This document shows, one piece after another, positions 23,101 to 34,711 of a stretch of DNA of 64,000 bases. Numbering within the stretch: position 1 is the first letter of the stretch; each line of letters begins with the position of its first letter. This DNA is from Mercurialis annua. Its lineage: Eukaryota > Streptophyta > Magnoliopsida > Malpighiales > Euphorbiaceae. The position numbers and the translations under genes were made by a program. The notes beneath the pieces are model-generated. The model saw only the letters and a program-made list of their open reading frames with translations, was not told where the DNA came from and did no database searches. The DNA is taken from contig NC_065572.1 of NCBI RefSeq assembly GCF_937616625.2, positions 35,987,653 to 36,051,652 on the forward strand, written 5' to 3'.

Positions 23101-24450
23101 GTTTCACCTTTTTAGCAATTTAAGCCAAACGTTTACACACGTTATGAAATAAATCCAAACGTTTCAACTTTTTATCGATTTAAGCCAAACGTTTACAAAC
23201 GTCAAGAAACAAAAACAAACGTTTCCCTTTTTTAGCAATTTAAGCCAAACATTTACAAATGTTACGAAACAAAACCAATTGTTTCCCCTTTTTAGCGATT
23301 TAAGGCAAACTTTTATAAAGTTACGAAACAAATCCTAACGTTTTTCCATTTTAGCGATTTAAGCCCAACGTTTACATACGTTACGAAACAAATCCAAACA
23401 TTTCACCTTTTTAGAGATTTAAGCCAAATTTTTACAAACGTCATGAAACAAATCCAAATGTTTCCTATTTTTAGCAATTTATGCCAAACATTTACAAACA
23501 TTACAAAATAAATCCAAACGTTTCCCCGTTTTAGCGATGTAAGCCAAATGCTTACAAACGTTACGAAACAAATCCAAACGTTTCCCCATTTTAGCGATTT
23601 AAGCCAAACGTGTACAAACATTAAGAAACAAATCCAAGTGTTTCACCTTTTTGGCAATTTAAGCCAAACGTTTACAAACGTTACGAAATAAAACCAAACG
23701 TTCAAACTTTTTTGCGATTTAAGCCAAATGTTTATAAACGTTACGAAACAAAACCAAACATTCATCTTTTTAGCGATTTAAGTCAAACGTTTGTAAACGT
23801 TACGCAACTAATCCAAAAGTTTCACCTTTTTGACGATTTAAGCCAACGTTTACAAATGTTACGGAACAAAACCAAACGTTTCACATTTTTAGCGATTTAA
23901 GCCAAACGTTTACAAACATTACGGAACAAAACCAAACGTTTCACATTTTTAGCGATTTAAGCCAAACGTTTACAAACATTACGAAACAAATCCAAACGTT
24001 TCTTCATTTTAGCGATTTAAGCCAAACGTTTACAAGCGTTGCGAATCAAATCCAAGCGTTTCCCCATTTTAGCGATTCAAGCCAAACGTTTACAAACGTT
24101 ACGAAACAAATCCAAACGTTTCACCTTTTTAGCGATTTCAGCCAAACGTTTACAAACCTTACGAAACAAATCCAAACGTTTCCCCATTTTAGCGATTTAA
24201 GCCAAACGTTTACAAAAGTTGCAAACAAATCCAAACATTTCCCCATTTTAGATATTTAAGCCAAATGTTTACAAACGTTAGGGAATAAAACCAAACGTTT
24301 CTCATTTTTTTTGATTTAAGCGGAACGTTTACAAACGATGCGAAACAAATCCAAATGTTTCCCCTTTTAGCGATTTAAGCCAAAAATTTATAAACGTTAC
24401 GAAATAAATCCAAATGTTTCACATTTTTAGCTATTTAATCCAAACGTAAC
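20119..24450 (+). repeat. 60-bp satellite array 1, second part
   Basis: Forward 60-bp units resume at ACGTTTCACC and continue to the 5' LTR of copy B, ending in GTAAC (24446-24450), the target duplication of copy B. An inverted block lies at about 21935-22110. The best-kept run, almost perfectly in 60-bp register, is 23881-24180. Confidence 0.92.
21935..22110 (-). repeat. Inverted satellite block 4
   Basis: About three units lie in reverse orientation, entered at TTCAAGCGTTTGGCTTTAATC and left at AAAATGTAAGCCAAACG. Confidence 0.8.
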
Positions 24451-24889
24451 TTTAAGCGTTCGATTTTCAGGCTTGAATTATAAAATTAATATAACTATTG
24501 AACTCTTAGTCAATTAAATTTGAGTTTCAAAAACTGATTTAATTTCTTTACCAATTAGGATTTACTTTCACATTATTTATAAAATTTTATTTTTTTGTTA
24601 ATTTGCATATTTATTGTCTTTTATTTTATTTTTTTAAAAAAATTATTTTATTAAATTTGAAATAAAAGGGTGAGCCAAAATGCATTGGTCATTTAATCAA
24701 TTTCAGTTTCAAATTACAACTAATAATATAATAATGAATAAAAAAAATCTAAAATACAAAGAAATAAACTTTGGACCCAACAAGTCTTGGCCAATATCCA
24801 TATTCACATCCTCTTCATGCCCCAACCCAATTTCAAGCCTGCTACAGTTTTACTCCAGCCCTGAAACACCCCTTTCCTGTATACACCAG
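24451..24889 (+). repeat. 5' LTR of copy B, first fragment
   Basis: This matches the first 430 bp of the other LTRs but begins TTTAAGCG instead of TGTAAGCG, a point change in the terminal dinucleotide. It stops at ACCAG (24885-24889), where a solo LTR is inserted. Confidence 0.92.
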
Positions 24890-25051
24890 TGTAATACCTA
24901 GTAAATTTTCAGCGTTTTTCTGACAAATTTTCCGATCGTTTTGAATTAAAAATCGAGGTTAATGGTCGGGTTCGTGTTGGTTCGTGAGTGGGTTAATTTG
25001 TGGTTTAACCATTAATTTTTTTAAATAAAAAAAAGGGATTTAATGATTTCC

Positions 25052-25167
25052 CGTTCGAGAAATTGAGATTCTCGAACGCGAATCATGATTCAAGGCCTGG
25101 TCTCGTACGAGACCAGGTGGTTCTCGAACGAGAACCAAGCCCAAATGGGCTGTTCTCGTTCGAGAAC
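25052..25167. repeat. Cluster of four palindromes in solo LTR
   Basis: CGTTCGAGAA (25052-25061) pairs with TTCTCGAACG (25069-25078). A perfect 22-bp palindrome, centre CTCGTACGAG, lies at 25096-25117. Near-palindromes built from TTCTCG and CGAGAA follow at 25119-25136 and 25152-25167. All share TCTCG/CGAGA cores. They lie about 160-280 bp from the LTR start. Confidence 0.8.
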
Positions 25168-26269
25168 ATAGCAGGCCTTACGAGCCTTGCGTCCGGCCCC
25201 CTTCCAACTCATTTTCGACCTAGTTCCTCTCGATATTTAAGATCGATTTCTAAACAGAAAACCTACATCACATTTCCCTTTAACCCTAGCCGTTTTCCTC
25301 TTGTCCATTCGCTGAGTATCGAAGCTGTAATCGTCCTTCAAAGTCGCTGCCTTGGTAAGCTTCCTTAATTCTTTTGATTTCAGTTTTAACATTTGAACGG
25401 CATTACGTAATTTAGATCGTTCTTGCTCGTTTCTAGATCGAAATTGATTCCGTTCGATCTCAGACGTTGTGGACTCAATTCTCTACGTGTCCCTATCTCG
25501 TTTACGCCAAACGGTAGGCTATCGATCTCGTTCCATTCGCCGTGCGGTTTCCGTTTTAGAAATGAGTTAACTGTTCTTGACATTTTGATATTACTGCCGA
25601 TTCTTTTCTTGATGTTTGGCTTTGATTCATTCATATTAATGGTTATAAAACACTTGGTATGTTAGATGCTAGTTGAATAAACTCAGTTTGAAGTCATTTC
25701 ATCGTTTCCGGAAATATTGTTCTTCGTCTTTTTGAAACAAATCAATACGGTGATGGCTATTGAGATGTTCTTTATTTGATTTCTGAACGTTTGTGGTTGT
25801 TGCCTAAGTGAGGATTTTGAAATTGTCTAAACCGTGATGAGAGTTTTGTTTGGAAGCCTAGGTTGAGTTATTCTAGAGATTTAAGTTTCTGCAAATGGAG
25901 GTTGAGCTAGGCGGGGATTTTGGGTTTTAAAATGATGGTGATGGCTAAATAGCCATAAAGGTTATCAATTTATTTTAACTAAAACAAATGAATTCCTTGA
26001 GTTTTACCATATAATTTGTTTAATAATAACTTTTGAATTTAGATATGGTTATAAGTAATATATTTAAAACGATGGGTATTTGTAATTAAGCTAATATAAT
26101 TACTCGGGTAATTATAATTAACTTCGAATTTCGAATTGGTATAAATTGGCTAATTTACAATTTAGCCCCTAAATGTTTTTAAAAAACTTATTTAATTAAG
26201 TTTTTGGTTAGTAACTTTATATTTTGTTTTAATTATAAACAAAAGCAATTAAATGGATTTTGGATATTA

Positions 26270-26350
26270 AATTGGCTAAAGTACAATTTAGTCCCTAATT
26301 GGCTAAAGTACAGTTTAGTCCCTAATTGGCTAAAGTGCAATTTAGTCCAT
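26270..26350 (+). repeat. Three tandem 27-bp units in solo LTR
   Basis: Units containing TTGGCTAAAGTACA then TTTAGTCCCT repeat three times. Element C's 3' LTR has two similar units at about 63394-63447, so copy number varies in the family. Confidence 0.75.
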
Positions 26351-27006
26351 AAACTTTTATAAACTTAAAATGGTTAGATTTTTGGAATGTAACTCGGGTT
26401 ACTTAAAATTGAAGTTATTGTGTTCCGCTTTTAAAATGGGTTATTATTTTATTGAATTAAAATATAAACTCGGGTTTATATTGATAAACGTTTTGAGTCG
26501 GGTTAGACTTGGGTCACTCGACAAGTGAGGTTAACTTGGTAGTTAATGATAACTCGGCTAACCCACTATTTGGAAAATTAATTATTATTTAAAGATTTTT
26601 AAATAATACTTATAAATTGGATTTTAAGCGAGAACTCAATAGACTTGTATTAATTGGGCTTTATTACCTAATGGGTATTTTTGTGTTAATTTGGTTTGTT
26701 TTATTCCAACGTGTTATCTGTGCTAGTCCTATGTGGTGTCTAGTACTCTCTAGAGTTAGGGTCTGTTTTTAATAATTATTTTATTTGTCTAGACCCGTCT
26801 ATTGTTCGTGCTCCAGAGGCGAACCAGGATTAATTGTTTGCCGGTATTCACGTGAATTAGCAAGCAGTGAGTTTGTACTTACTATTTACCGCTTTATTAA
26901 GTAAATTATTTTTTTAATATTAAATATATATACTGTACGTATATTTCGAACTGTTTTTATATTATGGCTCTTAGTTGGAACATGCTACCTAATGGGCATC
27001 ATTAGG

Positions 27007-30000
27007 TGTAATAACCTAAATTTTTGAGGTATTACGTGTAGTGCCACGAGGCATAATCGTAAAGATTAAGAACGAGAAAATCAGATTAGGATTGGATAAT
27101 AAGGACTTAGACCGAAGAGGGTCTATTGGAATTATCGTAGGATAATAATTTAAATGGAAAATTATTATGCGATGAATTGGATTTAATCGGGACAAAAATG
27201 GAATAAGATAAAATAAGTTGGAAAGCCAGAGTTAATAATATTCACGTCAAGGTCCGTGAAATATTATTAATAAATGATCGTCAAGTTTCGTAAGTGTACG
27301 AAATCGTTTTAGAAGAAAGTTTGACGGTTAGATAAGAATAAGGGTTAAAGTGCAAATTAGCCACTTTTAGGACTAAAGTGGACTTTTAACCACAAACTTT
27401 CGGAGGAAGTTGTGTTTTACTCTATTTTCTCAAGATAAGAAAATAATATTGATAAAGTTGTTATTGATAGTCATTAAAATGAAAATTGGACGAAAAAGTG
27501 AGAAAAAGTGCAAGTTAGCTCAAAATGGAAATTTGAGCGTTTTTGGCCAAAATTGCCAAAATAAATTATTGGAAGGTGATATTATAAGATATGATACTAA
27601 TATTATTTATTTGGAAAATAAATAATAGGGAATTCATCGAGAATTGAATGATTAAAAGATTAGTGGACGAAATTGGACGAAAGAAAAGTTAGAAAGTTAA
27701 GCGAAAGGAGGTGGAAACTTCAAGGACTAAAAGAGGTACTTTGCCCACTTAATATCATCATTCACAAATGAATATTCATTCATTTCAAGCCAAAATTTGC
27801 AGCAACAAAGGATCAAATCCGTAACCCTTCTTCTCAATTCTTCTCCAAAATTTAAATGATCACAACTTCTTCGTTTCTCAACGAAATTTAGCGATTCTTG
27901 CGGCCACGGAACGAGGAAACGATTATCTACAGCTCTGTGGGTTGAATTTTAGGTAAGGAAATCGAATTTCAGTTAAGGTTTCAGAGATATATTTCGGATT
28001 TTACAAGTTTGATGGTGATGATGCTTGATTAAGTAAGACTTGATGTTTATGCTATGTAGTTGATTAGTTGTAGTGATTATGGATGAAAATTGATTTGATT
28101 ATGATGAGTGTGAGAGTTGTTCTTGGTTAGGGTTCATGAGCTAATTTAAGAATTTTTATTAATTTGTTTTGTGAGGTGTTTACAAGCTTCCATGGAAGGT
28201 TTTTGATGATGAATTTGGGCATGGAACCTTCGGCCAAGAGACAATCATCAAGGTGAGATTTTTGAATTCTGAAATTTGTGAATTGTTGATTGATGTATTG
28301 AATGATGGAAATGGCATATAGAGTTGGCAATAAACATGAGCTCTAGGTGGTTGATGAATTGATTGTAAGAAATTGTGTAGTGTTGAGTAAGATTGATTGA
28401 AACTTTGAAAGGAGAAAGGGCTAAGGGTTTCGGCCCCTAAGCTATGATGATTATATGAGATTCAAGTATGAATATAGGCATTGATTATGAGTCAATTAGA
28501 GCTGAAGTCAAGTTGTGTTTGGTTAGTAAAGAAGATTATAAAAATTGAATAAAAAATGGATTAGTGTTTTGACCTTGATGTGAAGTTCTTGTTCAAGTGA
28601 ACTTGAACAATGTTATATCTTGGATTTGAGATTGGTATTGATGTATAAGGTCTGAATTGTGTTTATATAGGAACATTATGTCGATAGGTGTGAGTCTTGA
28701 CGGGTTATAGTTACGAATCAAATGTACGAACTAGATTGACGAATTGCAGAAAACTGTTCTGCATAACAGTCATGTTACGAGCACCATATCTGGAGTTATA
28801 TAACTCCAAATCAGGTTCTGTTTGACTGTACAGAAACTTGCATGTGTCCTCTACAATTTTCTAGTTTTAAACTTTCTCTAATTCTGCCTCTAGGATGGTT
28901 AAATTGAGCGGAACATTTTATTGCTCAAGCAGGTCTGCAGTTTTAGGACAGCCTTATGTAAAACACTTCTGAGCTTGTTTTCGACACCTTCGGGTGCAAT
29001 TCATGGTCTGAGACCTAAATGAAAGTTGTAGGCGGCGTTCTAAACTTTAAGAATGCCGATTTCGTTCAGGGGTCAAACGATTTTAGATAAGCGTTTTTAA
29101 TGACCGAAGTAGGTTGATCGAACTAGTTTTAGATGCGTAATCGTAATTAGATTTGTTATTAATTCGTAGCGTTATCGAATTTGCGTAGACTCGAATGAGC
29201 GACTATCGATAAGGCTCGAGGAAAACGGATCGAGATATTGTCAAGCTTATTTGAAGAATTTGGATAGCAAGTGGTGAGTACACTTTAAATTACTCGCTAA
29301 TATTCGTAAAACTACGTATTTTAATACGAAAGCTATATGAATATTTTTATGTTTAAATGTATGTTCTTAAAATGCATATATATGTATGTTTTAAAAATGA
29401 TGTTTTATCGTATTGTGCTATTTTGATAATAATACAAGTAAATGAAAAGAGTATATATATTTAAACACCGGGGATGGGTAAAGTAATAAAATGTGAATTG
29501 AACCAAATATAAATAAGAAAAGTACAGTACATTCCTATATGTACTAATAAATCGAATATCGAATAATATACAAGTATCAGATCAAATATGAATAAGGAAA
29601 TATAGTACATTCCGATATGTACTATCAAACATAATAAATACCCATACGTGCGTGTGTTATAGATGTATGCTTGCAGATTGTAATGTGCATGCCATGGTCC
29701 ATAAAGGATCAATACAACAGAATGAAAAATACAAAAACGTAAAATGAGAATTGTACTATGGTGCACAAAATAATAAGAACCGAGATACAAGGTTGAACTC
29801 GGTAGAATTATCCCGGGACCTGTATCTCATCCATTCTCGATGATAATCCTCGGAACTCATACGAAATAAAAAGTAAGTGTGATACATCGAGAATCAATAC
29901 GAAACAAGATCGAGACACAATGTGAACAAATACTCCTATTAAATGTCAATAGGAATCATATGAATCGACAGTTAAGTTCAAAAGACCTGCAGGATGCAGA

Positions 30001-30855
30001 GTCCGAATGCAGACACGAAGGTAACTCGGTTGAACTATCTCGGGACCCGTGTATAAGGAGTAACTCGGTTGAATTATCTCGGGACTCCTATCGATCGTTT
30101 GGGATTGAGAAATGGTACAAGTAACTCGGTTGAATTATCTCGGGACTGTACCATATGGTTATGGGTAACTCGGTTGAACTATCTCGGGACCCAACCATAA
30201 GGATCAAGTCACAAGAGACTTGCCAATGATTTAGTTCGACTTAGAATCATGATGATATAAACTAAGATTTAAGATTCGGTCGAAAACTAATGAAACAAAA
30301 CGAGAGAAGAAAAATATCAAAACCATAATAAGAAATCGAAGATGTCAAATACGTATAAACTATAAGTTTATGAAATAAACAAAGAGCTATGAAGGAAAGT
30401 AAAGAGGGTATGCAATATGATTTTAAAAGAGTATTTTCTATATATAAAATGGGTTTTCAACGGTTTTAACCCTTTATGTGATATTGCGTGTAATTTGGTG
30501 AACTCACTCAGTTTTATACTGACCCCGTTGCTCCTCCCATTTTTCAGGGATAGCAAGATATTATTTGGAAAGTCAAGCTTCCGAAGTTTTAATTCTCGGA
30601 AGTCATTTGCACAAGAAGTGAAAGAAGGTTTTCATTCTAGCAGTCCGCAGTAGTCTAGATGTTTTTGTCTATGTATTTGACTAGCGCATTTTAACTCTGA
30701 TATTTTTGTAAAATGGGGTCACATGTATTTTGATATATGAAAAAAATAATTTGATTTGCGAAAAATTTACACAGGTTTTAGGCTTGCTACGGGTTTCGGA
30801 GCTACCACTCCCATTCCCTAGCGCCGGTTGCGGCTCGAGAAATCCGGTCGTGACA
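27007..30855 (+). mobile_element. Solo LTR of a second family, nested in the solo LTR
   Basis: It starts TGTAATAACC, ends GGTCGTGACA (3.85 kb) and is flanked by TTAGG at 27002-27006 and 30856-30860. It has no protease, reverse transcriptase or integrase coding. Its end, a short 'actgaccccgttg' block near 30520 and the AACTCGG hairpins relate it to the outer chromovirus LTR, but most sequence differs. Short open frames (for example 27410-27625, 28127-28330, 29461-29790, 30417-30653) show no known domain. Confidence 0.85.
29782..30199 (+). repeat. Five covarying hairpins around AACTCGG...CTCGGG cores
   Basis: Five units share a core of about 22 nt starting AACTCGG and ending CTCGGG (CCCGGG in unit 1), closed by different complementary arms. 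Unit 1 pairs GAGATACA+GGT with ACC+TGTATCTC (29782-29793/29818-29828). Unit 2 pairs ACACG+GGT with ACC+CGTGT (30013-30022/30045-30052). Unit 3 pairs ATA+GGAGT with ACTCC+TAT (30053-30061/30084-30091). Unit 4 pairs ATGGTACA+GT with AC+TGTACCAT (30112-30122/30145-30154). Unit 5 pairs TATGGTT+GGGT with ACCC+AACCATA (30154-30166/30189-30199). Each has a 1-2 nt A-rich bulge on the 5' side only. Confidence 0.88.
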
Positions 30856-30908
30856 TTAGGACTGCGTGCGCACCAATAATGATCTGGGAAAGGTAATTAT
30901 GGTAATGT

Positions 30909-31033
30909 GGTAACTCGGTGTGAGCATAGCTCTCGGGACCAAGTAGAGTAACTCGGTGTAGCTCAGCTATCGGGACTCTGGTATAAGTGTGGTCAGTGGT
31001 AACTCGGTGTAGCTCAGCTCTCGGGACCAGACC
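30909..31033 (+). repeat. Three related AACTCGG hairpins in outer solo LTR
   Basis: Cores beginning AACTCGGTGT and ending TCGGG are closed by GGT/ACC (30909-30911/30938-30940), AGAGT/ACTCT (30945-30949/30975-30979) and GGTC+GGT with ACC+GACC (30991-31000/31026-31033). This is the same plan as the array in the inner LTR but with another core interior. Confidence 0.75.
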
Positions 31034-31626
31034 TATTGGATTATGTTATTTATTTAGAATTGTGGATTAGGGTTCCAACTATTATTCATAATATCGTTAT
31101 TAAATGTTTTAAACGGTTTTAAAGATTTTCCACTTAATAAATGTAGATAGTGGTATAAACTCATCTCAGTATATCTGACCCCGTTGTTTTTTCCAATTTT
31201 TCCCAGGGTTATGATCTGAGAGAGTCTGGTGATCTCCGCATTTACTTTTCCTCGGAGGTTCCATTTATTTTTGATAAACTGTAAAACTGTTTTATTCTTA
31301 TACCGCAGTAGTAACTAGACGTCTTTATTATTATTATTTATTTTGTCGGATTGGTTCGACTGGTTATATTGCTTTGGCATGTTATATTATTTACATTGGT
31401 TTATGATAAATCTATTTTAGACTCGGAATTGGATAAGCATGTTATATTAACTGTTGAATATTATAACTGCTAGATTTAGGCTGAAGTCTCGGTTGCCCCC
31501 GAGCATTGGTTTTCTGCATGTTTATGTGTTTATTTGTTAATTGAAAGGCTAGCTACGGGTTTTGGTACTACATTACCCATACCCTAGCGCCGGTCGCGAT
31601 TCATGAAAATGGGTCGTGACAACCAG

Positions 31627-33120
31627 CCAACACCTAATCCTCTCTCCCTTTAGCTCCTTAATCTTCAAGTAAATGAACCTCACTCAGCATCCAATCAGAC
31701 GTTAATAACCGTTCCTATAACCAATCGGAAATCTCCTATTCCTATATATAAGGAGTACAGCCAATTGCAAAAAAGGACACCAAGAAAATACGCTAAAAAG
31801 AGGGAGGAACACTGCAGAAATAGCAAGAAAAATACATAAAAAAAAGAGAGAGCAGAAAGCTGCTGAAACACAGATAGGAAAAAAAGAGTTAAAAATAGGC
31901 ATAGTTATTCAGTAATAGTTGAAGCAGCAACTAGAAGAAACAGCTTATCAAGACACAAAGGTGATAGGGCATCCATCACAGAATAGAATCGAAACCAACC
32001 ACACCACACACTCACTTGGAATTTCCATTTCAACGCCAAAAACAGACATAAAAAAAAAAGAAAAGAGGTATATTGTTCTTCTAAAAATCAATGTCTTATC
32101 ATTTTCTTTAATGCATCAAGATAACATTATGCTCTTATTTTCTTCTCTGTGAATGGTTATTAGCATAAATTTATATCATTTTCATCGAATATTTGTTGTT
32201 GTGACTTCAAATGGGTGGATACCCGTTTTCGTTTAGTTATTCTAAACAAGCAAACTGGGTGGATACCCTATTAAAAATGAATGAGTTGCAAAATGAATTA
32301 GAGTTCAAAAGATACTAAAACTCAATATAATTGCATCACAACACAGTCCAGAGTAAAGATAAAAAAAAGACATAACTACTTACCTCATCCTCTCTGTACC
32401 TCCATCTTCCCAATTCTGCTTCTAGTGCCTCGAACCCGTCTTGTAGGTTTTAGTCGCTCGTCCATACGGTCTTGCTCATATCTAATCGATATCACTGAGC
32501 CACGGCACAATCGCTGCCATCAAATTTGCTCACCTCGATTTGATTAGATCGGTCCAAACTTGAAAGTTAAATTAATAAAAGAAACCAGGAATCAAAGATT
32601 AAGCATAGAAGAAAATAATAAATAAAAACAAAAGATTACAGATTTCTTATGCTTCGTTGTTCATGGCTTACCATCTTTTTCTTTTAATCTTTTTATTTGG
32701 CTAAAAGAAAATCCTGAACTTGAAATTGGAGAGAGATTAGTGATTTAAATAAGTGGTGGGTGCTAAGACAAAAATAATAATAATAAGAACAGAGTGAAGG
32801 TATTGAATTGAGAAGGAGATGGAAAAAATGGAAATATCAGAGTCGGCTAGGTCAAGAGATGAAGGAGAAAGTGAATTTGAAAAAGGGCTTAGTTGGACTT
32901 ATTACCACATTTGAGTTTGTTTTATAATTGTTGGCTTTATTATCATATACGGTGTCTTGCTAATTAAATAAAAAACATGATTTTCTTTTGCTTTAATAAA
33001 TTGGCTTATATATTAGTTAATTAAGTGGACTCAGTAAATAAAAATGCGTTCAACACATAACACCATCAATGGCCAACCTCCTTTGCAAGATGATTGATTT
33101 TTATCTATAATTTCATTTGC

Positions 33121-33166
<46 letters not shown>

Positions 33167-34692
33167 AAAGAAATATAGGATTCCGGATTTCATTTTTCGT
33201 TTAATATAAATAAATAATTTTAACGGTATCTTCGATAAGATATCAAAATTAATAAACTTTTAAATTTTATTTTTTTTTTTAAAAAAAAACCCAAACTGTT
33301 TAATCCATTTACAGTTCAAACGAATTACGTGGGTTTTGATTCAGACACACTGGATACGTAGGCATCTCGGAACACAAATCGAGACTCAAATCCATTTTTC
33401 TATAAATTTATGTTTTACAGTTCAAACGAACTACGTGGGTTTTGATTCCGACACACCGGATACGTAGGCGTCTCGGAACACAAACCGAGATTCAAACCCA
33501 CTTTTCTAAAAATATTTTCATTTTTCTAAAATACAGTTTAAACGAACTACGTGGATTTTGATCCCGGTACACTGGGTACGTAGGCATCTCGGCACACAAA
33601 CCGGGACTCAAAACCAATTTTCAAACACTCGCTTTTTTTATATAAAAATTCTCATTCGAAGTACGTCGACTTTGATTCCGGCACACCGGATACGTAGGCA
33701 TCTGGGGACCTAGATCCAAGTCTCGCCTTTTTAAACTTTATTTTATTTCAATAAAAATTATAATTTATTTCATCTCATTTATAATATGGATTTGTATTAT
33801 AATTGAGGTTACTTTTATTTCAGTGTTCAGTATATTTTTGCATTAATTTATATATGAGTTCCATTCTGACTTCTTATAACTTTATTTTATCTCACACTTA
33901 TAATACGGATTCATATTATAATTTATTTTGATTTTGTCTGTATTTAATTTATTTTTAAATCTATTTTTATACAGATTTAAATCTAGATTTTTTTATCATA
34001 TTTTTTTATCTGTCATTTATAATACGGATTCGTATTATAATTGAAGTTACTTTTAGTTCCATGTTTAATATATTTTTGTGTTTATTTATATATGCTCAAA
34101 TATAGTCCTTTTTTTATTTAATTTTGTTTTAGCAGTAAAGTTATAATTTATTTTATTTTTGCAATTAGATTCGTAATACATATGTGTACTTATATTTATG
34201 GATTTAGTTTAATTTAGTTTATTTATTAATTTTTAACTTCACTAATTACACACACTCACAAAATGGAACGGATGATCTATTCACCCTGTTTTAGGATAGA
34301 CGAAAATGAGTACCGTAATCTTCGAGGGAAGCCCGGACCTCTGCGCGAAAGTTTTCACTCAAAACTAACTCCTGTTAAATTCGGATACGATTAGCAGTGA
34401 GGGTATATTAGTTTTGAGACCCCTTTGTCTTAGAATTAGAAATCAAAAACTTAACTCGTAAATATCAGTAAACAAATGATGGATTGAATAAAATAGTATT
34501 TCCGAACCCGAATCTCTGAAGAAGTGAAGATGGTTATAATGCTTTAACCGTCTTTTCCTTCCCGGTTAACCTCGGGTGGCGACTCCATATTTATTTTTCA
34601 CAATTCATTTGTATTATACGAAATTCGCCAAAATCGTGTGAGCCTGCATTAAAAATGAAAACACGACCTTAAAAACGCATGCGGTCATCACA
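31627..34692 (+). repeat. 5' LTR of copy B, second fragment
   Basis: The LTR resumes directly after the ACCAG duplication and ends GGTCATCACA. Against both 3' LTRs it has 27 extra bp near 31720-31746 with a second CCAAT, 5 bp near 32117, and 40 bp near 32822-32862. The TATA box is at 31743-31752. A TTA microsatellite lies near 33126-33165, CTACGT modules at 33325-33715, and the primer-like motif at 34577-34587. Confidence 0.92.
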
Positions 34693-34693
34693 G

Positions 34694-34711
34694 TGGCGAC
34701 TCCACTGGGGA
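34694..34711 (+). promoter_or_regulatory. Primer-binding site of copy B
   Basis: TGGCGACTCCACTGGGGA begins one base after the LTR. It is the complement of a tRNA 3' end (CCA plus a GACTCCA-type acceptor), which I take to be a plant tRNA-Arg; use of tRNA-Arg is known for Ogre/Tat elements. Confidence 0.75.

Larger units (their letters stand above)
24890..31621 (+). mobile_element. Chromovirus solo LTR, nested in copy B 5' LTR
   Basis: The segment starts TGTAATACC, ends GGGTCGTGACA and is flanked by ACCAG (24885-24889 and 31622-31626). Without the inner insertion it is about 2.88 kb and contains no coding domain. Its end matches the LTR end of element C (56670-56688), and blocks such as GTGCTAGTCCTATGTGGTG and AGCAAGCAGTGAGTTT recur in C's 3' LTR, so it is the same or a sister family. 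An LTR-LTR exchange that removed the internal region is the usual origin. Confidence 0.88.

Noticed and set aside
29461..29790. 109-codon minus-strand frame rich in Tyr, Ile and Leu
   Set aside because: It lies inside a solo LTR in AT-rich sequence, with no homology I recognise and no counterpart in related LTRs.
30417..30653. 78-codon frame near the end of the inner solo LTR
   Set aside because: It overlaps LTR-end blocks conserved as DNA between families; the frame is not conserved in the outer LTR.
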